From: Deltaproteobacteria bacterium
Lineage (GTDB): Bacteria; Desulfobacterota; Binatia; UBA9968
DNA length: 42,054 bases
Reading direction: 5' to 3'
NCBI GenBank assembly: GCA_005879605.1
Contig: VBKE01000008.1
Span: forward strand, 1-42,054
Below are positions 18,610 to 25,766 of this stretch, in pieces. The notes beneath the pieces are model-generated. The model was not told where the DNA came from and made no database searches. It worked only from the letters and a program-made list of their open reading frames with translations. How positions within the stretch are numbered: the stretch's first letter is position 1; the number at the start of each line of letters is the position of its first letter. The translations under genes were made by a program, and so were the position numbers.

Positions 18610-20941
18610 CCGAGGTAATAATGAGCACAATGACAGTCCCAACGGAGATCGCGAGCCCGATCGCAAACGAGCGGGGTTCGTAGCGAAACTCCACCGTGTG
18701 TCTCCCGGCTGACAAAGAAACCGCGCGAAAAAATAAATTGGCCCGGAGAATCTTTTCTTCTTTCCCATCTACATACGCTTTCCAACCCGGATAGTAAGAG
18801 TCGGCAAGAACCAAAATGCCTGCATCGTTCAGAGATGCGTCGATCACTACGCGCTGGTTTTCATAGCGCACAAGCCTTGCTGTAGCCTCCAACGGGTGCT
18901 TCGGCGTAGTCGGAACTTCCTGATCCAATACAACCTCCTCTACTGGATTGAATCCCGGTTCCAAGAGCCGGCGGAAAACCCTCTCTGAGCCCTGTTCCAC
19001 CGAAATTCTATTAACGACATAGGTTCGCGGCAGGGGCTTGTCGATTTTATAGAGCCAGGAGAAAAATTGGGGGAAACGCGCCACGAATGTAACTCCCTTA
19101 ACCGACATCGACTGGAAGGTGACCAAATAGCCCACGTTGAAGGTCCGTAACAGCTGAATCTGTTGCGCCGGTTCAAGCTGGTTGGCAAAACCGAGAAATT
19201 CAGCATATGGCCTTCGAGCCAGTGCATCGATCTCCTGCATGTAGTCGAAACCATAGATGATACCCGAGTTCGGGAGAAGGTCCTGAAACGATAAAGCGGT
19301 CGCCTGCTTGAATGACGGTTGGCCCTGGGCCATCAAGGAGCTCGGGTGCAAATTTCGGCTTGACGGATAGTAAAATAGTCGTGCGGGATCAACATCAGGT
19401 GTGCGTATAATGCGCTGTCCGTTTGTGGCAATCTGAGCCGATACTGGGAAAAGAAAACCTTGGTGTGCCCACGCAAGATCAATAAAAACAGCCGAGATCA
19501 TGAGAACGCCGAAGAGAGATAGTCGGATCGCCTTTGCGCGTCCCAGGACCATCAGTAGCAGGAACCCCAAAGACAACACAACTTGCCTTTCCAGATTTGA
19601 CAATACGGCTGCAACTATTTCGGCATGTGCTGGAGACAACAGCGGCTTGCCCGTTTGCGCAGTGACAAATCGTGCGATGACATCCACATGGAATCTGAGT
19701 AAAAAATATAGTCCCACCCACACCGCACCGATCACAGCCAGAGCGATGAAAGGTTTTTTGACGGTTTTCTCTTCTTTTAGCAGACTGTCAAGTCCCTGGA
19801 GAGTCATATAAAGGACAACCGCGTAGACGGGGAAAAAAAATTTCTCCGGGAAACGGAACGCGGCAAGAAAGGGTATACGCTGCAACAAAAAAGGATAAAC
19901 GGGCGTATAGACGCCCAAAGCGAACGTCAATGAAAGAGTGACCAAACTCAGCAGAATAATTTTTTCGCGAATAGAACTAAAGCAAACCCACAGACTCACG
20001 CCAAAAATGCAAATCGCCCCCAAGTAATAGCTTACGAAAAACGGCGCCTCACGAGCAAAAAACAGACGCATACTCGCGGGTTCTGTCAAATCGACTTCCT
20101 TATCAAGAAACACAAGGTTCAAGAGACTCATGGGTTTAAGCGACCAATGGAGGACTTCTTGAGGAGGAATCGGTTGTTGCCTGCGCGACTCCGAGAAGAG
20201 CTCGACCGTCGGCAGCAGTTGGATCATCACAAGCATCAAGACCAACAAGTTAGCGGCAAAAAAGATCGCGATCACTTTGCGGTAAGAGACGTTTGGATAC
20301 GATAGTTTGACTCGTATCCCATCGATCATTACCAACGCCATCGTCAAGGCGAACAGTTCAGGAGAGCCAGCCAGAAATTGAATGGCTAAGATGAGCGTGA
20401 AGGCCAAAAAATGTTTCCAGGAGGCATTACGAAGAACCTTTTCCCATGAAAGAATAATCCATGGTAACCATACTGCGGTTTGAAAGTGATTGAGCAAGTT
20501 AGCGAGAGATACGATTGTACCGCCGAGAGCGAAGAGCAAGGCGCCAACGATCGACAAGTAAGGTGGGTACTTCCAACTGCGGCAAAGGTAGTAAGCGCCG
20601 ACTCCGGCGACAAGAAAGTGGAAGATGAAGATCGCGCGTATGGCTGGAAAAAACGACAGAATCAAAAAAAAGAGGTGCGGGGGATAAAAGGCACCCGATT
20701 GGAAGTCTGCCAGCAGCGGAAACCCCATGGCCGTGTGGCGATCCCAAAGCGGCAGCTTTCCGGATCTGTAACCTTCAAACAAGCTATACCGCATTGGATA
20801 GAAGTAAGTACTCAAGTCGCGGAAAAAGGGCACAGACTCGCTGAAGATGAGGTTTTGGCAAAACCAAAGGATCAAAAAAACTGTCAGTACAAGGCAGACT
20901 CTGTCCACCGTGGCCCTAACTGGAGCTTCGTTACTACGCAT
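18557..20941 (-). CDS. YfhO-like large membrane protein
   Basis: About 794 residues from ATG 20941. A longer frame reaches 21061, but that start would fall beyond the pilin terminator (21023-21056), so I prefer 20941; no strong ribosome site marks it. The N-terminal two thirds have about a dozen helices with family stretches (PFFRDLSTYFYPMRYSLFEG, PLWDRHTAMGFPLLADFQSG, NLLNHFQTAVWLPWIILSW). The periplasmic C-terminal domain ends with ILVLADSYYPGWKAYVDG and a final helix, typical of YfhO (GT-C-like; in Bacillus linked to lipoteichoic acid glycosylation). The substrate is unknown. Convergent with the preceding gene and downstream of the pilins. Confidence 0.85.
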   Translation of the reverse strand: MRSNEAPVRATVDRVCLVLTVFLILWFCQNLIFSESVPFFRDLSTYFYPMRYSLFEGYRSGKLPLWDRHTAMGFPLLADFQSGAFYPPHLFFLILSFFPAIRAIFIFHFLVAGVGAYYLCRSWKYPPYLSIVGALLFALGGTIVSLANLLNHFQTAVWLPWIILSWEKVLRNASWKHFLAFTLILAIQFLAGSPELFALTMALVMIDGIRVKLSYPNVSYRKVIAIFFAANLLVLMLVMIQLLPTVELFSESRRQQPIPPQEVLHWSLKPMSLLNLVFLDKEVDLTEPASMRLFFAREAPFFVSYYLGAICIFGVSLWVCFSSIREKIILLSLVTLSLTFALGVYTPVYPFLLQRIPFLAAFRFPEKFFFPVYAVVLYMTLQGLDSLLKEEKTVKKPFIALAVIGAVWVGLYFLLRFHVDVIARFVTAQTGKPLLSPAHAEIVAAVLSNLERQVVLSLGFLLLMVLGRAKAIRLSLFGVLMISAVFIDLAWAHQGFLFPVSAQIATNGQRIIRTPDVDPARLFYYPSSRNLHPSSLMAQGQPSFKQATALSFQDLLPNSGIIYGFDYMQEIDALARRPYAEFLGFANQLEPAQQIQLLRTFNVGYLVTFQSMSVKGVTFVARFPQFFSWLYKIDKPLPRTYVVNRISVEQGSERVFRRLLEPGFNPVEEVVLDQEVPTTPKHPLEATARLVRYENQRVVIDASLNDAGILVLADSYYPGWKAYVDGKEEKILRANLFFRAVSLSAGRHTVEFRYEPRSFAIGLAISVGTVIVLIITSVIFYLRGRKRTVVVPAY

Positions 20942-21022
20942 GGACTGGGACCACGATGAAGCAGCTTGCGATAAGATATCAATTACGAAATCAGTTAGGG
21001 GAAGCGATCTGACTACACAGAA

Positions 21023-21056
21023 AAAAAGGGGTGAGCCGTAATGACCACCCCTTTTT
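21023..21056 (-). terminator. Intrinsic terminator after the pilin genes
   Basis: An 11-bp perfect stem (21046-21056 with 21023-21033, AAAAAGGGGTG) and a 12-base loop. On the minus strand it is followed by two more T, giving a run of seven. It ends pilin transcription before the YfhO-like gene. Confidence 0.9.
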
Positions 21057-21088
21057 GTCACACCAAGTGCTCGTTATTGCAACGTGCC

Positions 21089-21490
21089 TTATGGGCAACC
21101 ACCGGATGCTCCGGCGATTGCACCGCCCACGCTGGCATAGGTCCAATTGACGCCGGCGCAGTTAGCATGCGTTGCTGTTAGTACGAAGGTGCCATTGGTA
21201 TTGTCTATCGCTGCGTTCATGGTTACACCTACGGTCTGATTATACCCGGCCGGCACCCCGTTGCTGAAGGCACCGCTCTTGTATACGGACGGTTGAGTGG
21301 TGGCAAAGTACGCCTCTTCGGCAGTAGCGGCGTTCCTCAGGTCTGATTTAACCTGAGCTTCATAGCCCCGTTTACGATAAGCCGAAAATTGTGGAATCGC
21401 GATCGCCGCCAAAATGCCGATAATAGCCACGACGACCAAAAGTTCGATAAGCGTAAACCCTGACTCGCTCTGCAATCTTAATTTCTGCAT
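21089..21490 (-). CDS. pilA: Type IV major pilin, second tandem copy
   Basis: 133 residues. A short leader ends in Gly (MQKLRLQSESG) before the prepilin cleavage site G/FTLIELLVVVAIIGILAAIA, with the conserved Phe+1 and Glu+5. The N-terminal hydrophobic helix is followed by a compact globular part, with two cysteines (NCAGV and SGGCP) likely to close a D-region disulfide. It is 127/133 identical to the copy at 21642-22043; the six differences (Thr-Thr/Ala-Asn, Asp/Asn, Val/Leu, Ala/Val, Ala/Thr) all lie in the second half. GGAG stands before the ATG. A strong terminator follows. Confidence 0.95.
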   Translation of the reverse strand: MQKLRLQSESGFTLIELLVVVAIIGILAAIAIPQFSAYRKRGYEAQVKSDLRNAATAEEAYFATTQPSVYKSGAFSNGVPAGYNQTVGVTMNAAIDNTNGTFVLTATHANCAGVNWTYASVGGAIAGASGGCP

Positions 21491-21641
21491 TTATTCTATC
21501 TCCATTTCTATTTTTTAATTGGTTTTATCTGTTACTCTGTGTTCAATCATTCACTAGATTTTCCTTATTCTTGCGGCTCTACTTCCCGTTTGGACCTACC
21601 CCTCTTAAGATAGGACTCGGATGCTGCGGTTCTTACTTTGC

Positions 21642-22043
21642 TTACGGGCACCCGCCACTTGCTCCGGTGATTACACCGCCCACGCTGGCATAGGTCCAAT
21701 TGACGCCGGCGCAGTTAGCATGCGTTGCGGTTAGTAGGAAGGTGCCATTGGTATTGTTTATGGCTGCATTCATGGTTACACCTACGGTCTGATTATACCC
21801 GGCCGGCACCCCGTTGCTGAAGGCACCGCTCTTATATACTGACGGTTGATTGGCGGCAAAGTACGCCTCTTCGGCAGTAGCGGCGTTCCTCAGGTCTGAT
21901 TTAACCTGAGCTTCATAGCCCCGCTTCCGATAAGCTGAAAATTGTGGAATTGCAATGGCCGCCAAAATGCCGATGATAGCCACGACGACCAAAAGTTCGA
22001 TAAGCGTAAACCCTGACTCGCTCTGCAATCTTAATTTCTGCAT
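21642..22043 (-). CDS. pilA: Type IV major pilin, first tandem copy
   Basis: 133 residues with the same prepilin leader, cleavage site (G/FTLIELL) and C-terminal cysteine pair as its neighbour. It is the copy nearest the sigma-54 activator gene and has AAGGAG before the ATG at 22041-22043. The leader upstream of the start is also duplicated (see the repeat). A 151-base gap separates the copies, without an obvious terminator, so both may be read from one promoter. Exported to the inner membrane, cleaved by PilD and assembled into the pilus. Confidence 0.95.
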   Translation of the reverse strand: MQKLRLQSESGFTLIELLVVVAIIGILAAIAIPQFSAYRKRGYEAQVKSDLRNAATAEEAYFAANQPSVYKSGAFSNGVPAGYNQTVGVTMNAAINNTNGTFLLTATHANCAGVNWTYASVGGVITGASGGCP

Positions 22044-22377
22044 TATTCTATCTCCTTGTATTTTTCAATTGATTTTATCTGTTACTCTGTGTTCGCTACC
22101 TTTTTCCGTATTCTGGAAGGTCTCTCTTGCGATTATTAACAGTTTGAGGACAGGACACGCTTTACTTTCAATCCCTCTCTTCACTCCCTTCTGAGAGCCT
22201 TTCGCGTACGACGTATAACGGCAGGCCACGCAAAAGCCGGACCGGCGGTGATATGGGGACAGTTTCGTAGAGTGCGAGTAAAAATAACCACTACTATCAG
22301 CGAGAACGACCTCTTTGGAAAACACCGGCAGTTCGGATTACGTATTTAGTAACTAGCTGTTGTTACAAAATTTGTCA
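22044..22377. other. Pilin upstream region
   Basis: A 334-base space without a credible gene. It holds the pilin leader, a candidate sigma-54 promoter (22230-22243) and, next to the end of the activator gene, a small palindrome ACAAAATTTGT (22366-22376). An 86-codon minus-strand frame (22065-22325) shows no protein-like pattern. Confidence 0.5.
22230..22243 (-). promoter_or_regulatory. Candidate sigma-54 promoter for the pilin genes
   Basis: On the minus strand: GG, ten bases, GC, with TTTTGC at the -12 element, so the invariant GG and GC are correctly spaced, but the -24 element (CGGTCC) departs from TGGCAC. The transcript would start near 22219, giving a leader of about 175 bases. PilA genes are commonly sigma-54 dependent, and a sigma-54 activator is adjacent. 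This is only a moderate match. Confidence 0.4.
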
Positions 22378-24423
22378 CTAAGCGTCGCCCACTTCATCAG
22401 GAACATTTTGGTTCTTGGAATTTAGCAGATCGTATTTTTCCAACCTATGCCGCAGGGATCTATAGTTGATGCCCAAAAGCTCCGCGGCTCGCTTTTGTAC
22501 TCCATTAGCTCGCTTCAACGCTCCCAACAGAATGCACTTTTCGTGGGTTTCCAGTTCGATGTCGAGAGACAAGCCTTTATTAAAGAAGACATCCGCCCCT
22601 CCGGGAGCCGTTTTCTCAAATAGCTCCGCCTCTTCTGTGATGGACACCCCGTCCTTGACGTGAGATGGCAAGTCATCTTCGGTTAAAACACTCTTGCGAG
22701 TGACCGCTACGGCATGCTCGATGATATTCTCCAACTCGCGCACATTCCCAGAGTACGAATAATTCAAAAGATACCTCAGGGCGCCGCTCGATATCTCTTC
22801 AACTTGCTTGCCATGCGAGCCGGCAAATTTTCCAATGAAATATTGGGCCAGTGCGGGAATATCCTCCTTCCGGTTGCGCAGAGGTGGCATGACCATGTGA
22901 ACGACATTAAGGCGATAGAATAGGTCCTTTCGGAATCTTCCCTCTTCCATTTCCTTGCGCAGGTCTCGGTTAGTCGCGGAAATAACCCTGACGTCGACTT
23001 TGACTTGTTTGTTTCCTCCGACCGGCGCGAAAGTCTTTTCCTGGAGAACTCGCAAAAGCTTGACCTGCAGATGGAGCGGGAGCTCGCCCACTTCATCCAA
23101 GAATATGGTCCCCTGATCCGCCTGCTTAAAAAGCCCGGCGCGGTCCGACACGGCGCCGGTAAAAGCCCCGCGGACATGACCGAATAGCTCGCTCTCGATG
23201 AGAGTTTCGGGAATCGCGCCGCAATTGACCGCCACAAAGGGTCCCTCTCGCCTCGGGCCGTTGTAATGGACCGCGCGAGCCACCAATTCCTTGCCTGTTC
23301 CGCTTTCGCCGGTAATTAGAACATTGGCGTTGCCCGCAGCGACTTTTTGAATGAGGTGATAAATTTTCTCCATGCCGCCGCTTTTGCCTATGACTCCCTC
23401 GAATTGGAAATCCGTGTCAGCGACTCCGGCAGGAACATTCTGAAACTCGAACTCCCTGACTTTCCGCAACTCTTCTTCTAGTCGAACCTTTTCCTCGAAT
23501 CCCTTCTGCCTGGTGATGTCTTCGAAGATCGAGATAAAGCCGATTAGTTGTTCGCCCGCGTTGCTCAGAGGCGCCACCGTCAGACGGATCTGCCTAGCCT
23601 GTCCCTGAGGATCCGTGAAAGTGATTTCCTCCGCGATCACTCGCCGCGCTTCTTGACGTCCGTCGAAGTTGTAAGTCAGCCCAGGGAAAATCTGATCCAG
23701 CTTTTTCCCCTTGACCGTTGCCTCTTGAAGCGACGTCAGGTGTTGCGCTGGTCCATTGAAGTAGTTGATGCGCCCTTGCGTGTCGGTAATCGCCACGCCG
23801 CTCCCAACTCCCTGCAGCAGTGTTTCTTTCAGCGCGTCTAGCTCTTGGTAATCGATCCGTTTTTCTTTGAGCAGTCTTTCTGTTTCACTTAGTTTGCTAG
23901 CGAGAAATCCGCCGAGCCATGCGATTGTGAAGAAACTACCGATATTAAGCACGACCGGCATCAGCATCGCCCCCGATACAGGAGCCCCGCTTCCACGGTT
24001 CAAGCTTCCGGCAACAGTGAGAAGGGCCGCATAGCACAGACTCGAAAAACCAGCGGTGAAGAACGCCCCGCGGTAAAACAGCAAGATCGCCCCGTTCATC
24101 ACCGCCAGGTTATAGAGGAACGGGAACGGACTAGCGATATCGCCGGTCATCCAGATGATACCGGTAATTAAAAGGACGTCGAAATCGACTTGCAGATGGG
24201 CAAAGAAGCTAAGGTTTGGAATTCGCGGAAGCAGCCAGACGGAGCCCATGGAAATGCCATAGGCAACAATCAAGGGAATCAACAACGTATAGAATTGAGG
24301 ATCGCCTTCTACCTTGAAGAAGTGAAAAAGCGCTGCCGCTCCCAGGAAAAAAGACAAGATGACGACCCGAAGAAAAAGCAACCATCTTATCTTTTCTGTC
24401 AAATCTTTGCGTTCGTCACTCAA
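22378..24423 (-). CDS. Membrane-bound one-component sigma-54 activator: PilS sensor fused to PilR AAA+ and HTH
   Basis: 681 residues starting at TTG 24423; no upstream alternative or ribosome site is seen. About six membrane helices (residues 13-178) resemble the PilS sensor. A PAS domain (about 195-303, ITDTQGRINYFNGPA ... GFISIFEDIT) is followed by a short coiled coil (305-328). The AAA+ domain starts at about 341: Walker A GESGTGKE (372-379), GAFTGA (419-424), Walker B FLDEVGEL (441-448). A Fis-type HTH ends the protein (641-661, GVQKRAAELLGINYRSLRHR). There is no H-box, no HATPase and no receiver domain. It is placed between pilC and pilA, where pilS and pilR normally lie, so pilin transcription is the probable target. 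Confidence 0.9.
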   Translation of the reverse strand: MSDERKDLTEKIRWLLFLRVVILSFFLGAAALFHFFKVEGDPQFYTLLIPLIVAYGISMGSVWLLPRIPNLSFFAHLQVDFDVLLITGIIWMTGDIASPFPFLYNLAVMNGAILLFYRGAFFTAGFSSLCYAALLTVAGSLNRGSGAPVSGAMLMPVVLNIGSFFTIAWLGGFLASKLSETERLLKEKRIDYQELDALKETLLQGVGSGVAITDTQGRINYFNGPAQHLTSLQEATVKGKKLDQIFPGLTYNFDGRQEARRVIAEEITFTDPQGQARQIRLTVAPLSNAGEQLIGFISIFEDITRQKGFEEKVRLEEELRKVREFEFQNVPAGVADTDFQFEGVIGKSGGMEKIYHLIQKVAAGNANVLITGESGTGKELVARAVHYNGPRREGPFVAVNCGAIPETLIESELFGHVRGAFTGAVSDRAGLFKQADQGTIFLDEVGELPLHLQVKLLRVLQEKTFAPVGGNKQVKVDVRVISATNRDLRKEMEEGRFRKDLFYRLNVVHMVMPPLRNRKEDIPALAQYFIGKFAGSHGKQVEEISSGALRYLLNYSYSGNVRELENIIEHAVAVTRKSVLTEDDLPSHVKDGVSITEEAELFEKTAPGGADVFFNKGLSLDIELETHEKCILLGALKRANGVQKRAAELLGINYRSLRHRLEKYDLLNSKNQNVPDEVGDA

Positions 24424-24477
24424 AGTAAGAACTCGATCGTTCCGGAGGCGCGAATGAAGCGCGATTGGGAAATCTTC

Positions 24478-25698
24478 TCAAGAGACCAGAGAACCCAACT
24501 GGAATATGGGCAGATACATTGAAATGACCAGGCCGCCGAGAATAACTCCTAGAACAACCATGATCATGGGCTCCATCAGTGCGGTCAGACTGGCTACGGC
24601 ATCGTCCACTTCTTCTTCATAAAACTCGGCGATTTTTCGTAACATACCATCAAGTCCGCCCGTGGTTTCGCCTACCGCCACCATATGGCACACCATCGGC
24701 GGAAAGATTTTGCTCTCCGCTAGCGGTTCAGCAACGGTTTTCCCCTGGCTGATGCTCACTCGGCTATCCATAATCGCCTTTTCCACCACTTTGTTACCGG
24801 CGGTTCTAGCGGTGATCGCCAGTCCCTCCAAGATCGGAACACCGGAGCTCAGAAGAATCGCCATGTTCTGAGAAAAACGCGCGACCGCTACCTTGCGAAG
24901 CATATCGCCAACCACCGGCAGGCGCAGCAACAAGCCATCAATGTTTATTCTTCCCTGGTCACTTTGATAATAGAATCGTACCCCAGCCACGACGCCACCT
25001 AAGGCGAGCAACAAATAATACCAGCTGGCGACGAACCAGTTGCTGATATTGATCGTGATTTGGGTAGGAGCCGGTAAAGCTTTACCCATGCTGCCATAGA
25101 GTTCGGCAAATACCGGAATAACGAAAATCAAGAGGATAGAAACCACAATGACCGCCACGGCAATAATGGCGCAGGGGTAGATCATGGCCCCCTTGACTTT
25201 TTTCTTGAGCTTATTTGCTTTCTCGATGAACAGGGCGATACGATTAAGAACGGTATTGAGAACGCCCCCCGCCTCGCCGGCCTCAACCATATTGATATAG
25301 AGGGCATCGAAAATCTTTGGATGTTTCCTCAGAGCATCCGCCAGAGTAGCACCTCCCTCGACATCTTGCCGAATGGTACGAACCGTGTTGCGGAGCAGTT
25401 TGCTCTCTGATTGCTCGCCCAGAATGTCCAGGCACTGAACGATCGGCAGACCGGCATCGATCATGGTGGCAAACTGACGGGTGAATATTGACAAATCTTT
25501 CGTTTTAACTTTCTCGCCGAAACCGGGAATGGTAATTTCTTTTTCAAGTCCCTTGCCCTTTTCGCGAATCCGGTTCGGTATCGGCCGGATTCTCCGGTGG
25601 CGCAGAACAGTGACAACCGCTTCTAAATTGGGGGCCTCGAGCTCCCCCTTCATCGCTCTTCCCTGAGCGGTTTTTCCTTCCCAAACGAACGTCGGCAT
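24478..25698 (-). CDS. pilC: Type IV pilus inner-membrane platform protein
   Basis: 406 residues, type II secretion F family. It begins TFVWEGKTAQGRAMKGELEA, as in PilC, and has two T2SSF cytoplasmic repeats (about residues 70-195 and 272-395), each followed by membrane helices (about 170-195, 220-242 and 375-400). Conserved stretches include FTRQFATMIDAGLPIVQCLD, VEAGEAGGVLNTVL and VGETTGGLDGML. It couples the PilB motor to pilin insertion. Lies 68 bases after pilB and 54 bases before the sigma-54 activator on the same strand. Confidence 0.95.
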   Translation of the reverse strand: MPTFVWEGKTAQGRAMKGELEAPNLEAVVTVLRHRRIRPIPNRIREKGKGLEKEITIPGFGEKVKTKDLSIFTRQFATMIDAGLPIVQCLDILGEQSESKLLRNTVRTIRQDVEGGATLADALRKHPKIFDALYINMVEAGEAGGVLNTVLNRIALFIEKANKLKKKVKGAMIYPCAIIAVAVIVVSILLIFVIPVFAELYGSMGKALPAPTQITINISNWFVASWYYLLLALGGVVAGVRFYYQSDQGRINIDGLLLRLPVVGDMLRKVAVARFSQNMAILLSSGVPILEGLAITARTAGNKVVEKAIMDSRVSISQGKTVAEPLAESKIFPPMVCHMVAVGETTGGLDGMLRKIAEFYEEEVDDAVASLTALMEPMIMVVLGVILGGLVISMYLPIFQLGSLVS

Positions 25699-25766
25699 GG
25701 CTTTTTCTTCTAAATAGCTGGTCTAGCTACTGCGGAAGCAACCGAAAACCTCATGATTGACGGGCA

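Larger units (their letters stand above)
21089..22094. repeat. Tandem duplication of pilin gene plus leader
   Basis: Units 21089-21544 and 21642-22094. Both coding parts and about 50 bases of upstream leader are copied. In the leader, a 22-base block is identical in both units (21523-21544 and 22073-22094; minus strand GAACACAGAGTAACAGATAA and on), while the sequence nearer the start codon varies more. Silent differences are scattered through the coding parts, so the duplication is not extremely recent or is under some divergence. Confidence 0.9.

Noticed and set aside
20942..21061. 40-residue N-terminal extension of the YfhO-like protein
   Set aside because: The longer frame would start on the far side of the pilin terminator, and the extra residues do not look like a signal or family sequence.
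22065..22325. 86-codon minus-strand frame in the pilin upstream region
   Set aside because: No domain, hydrophobic pattern or ribosome site; it overlaps the duplicated pilin leader.
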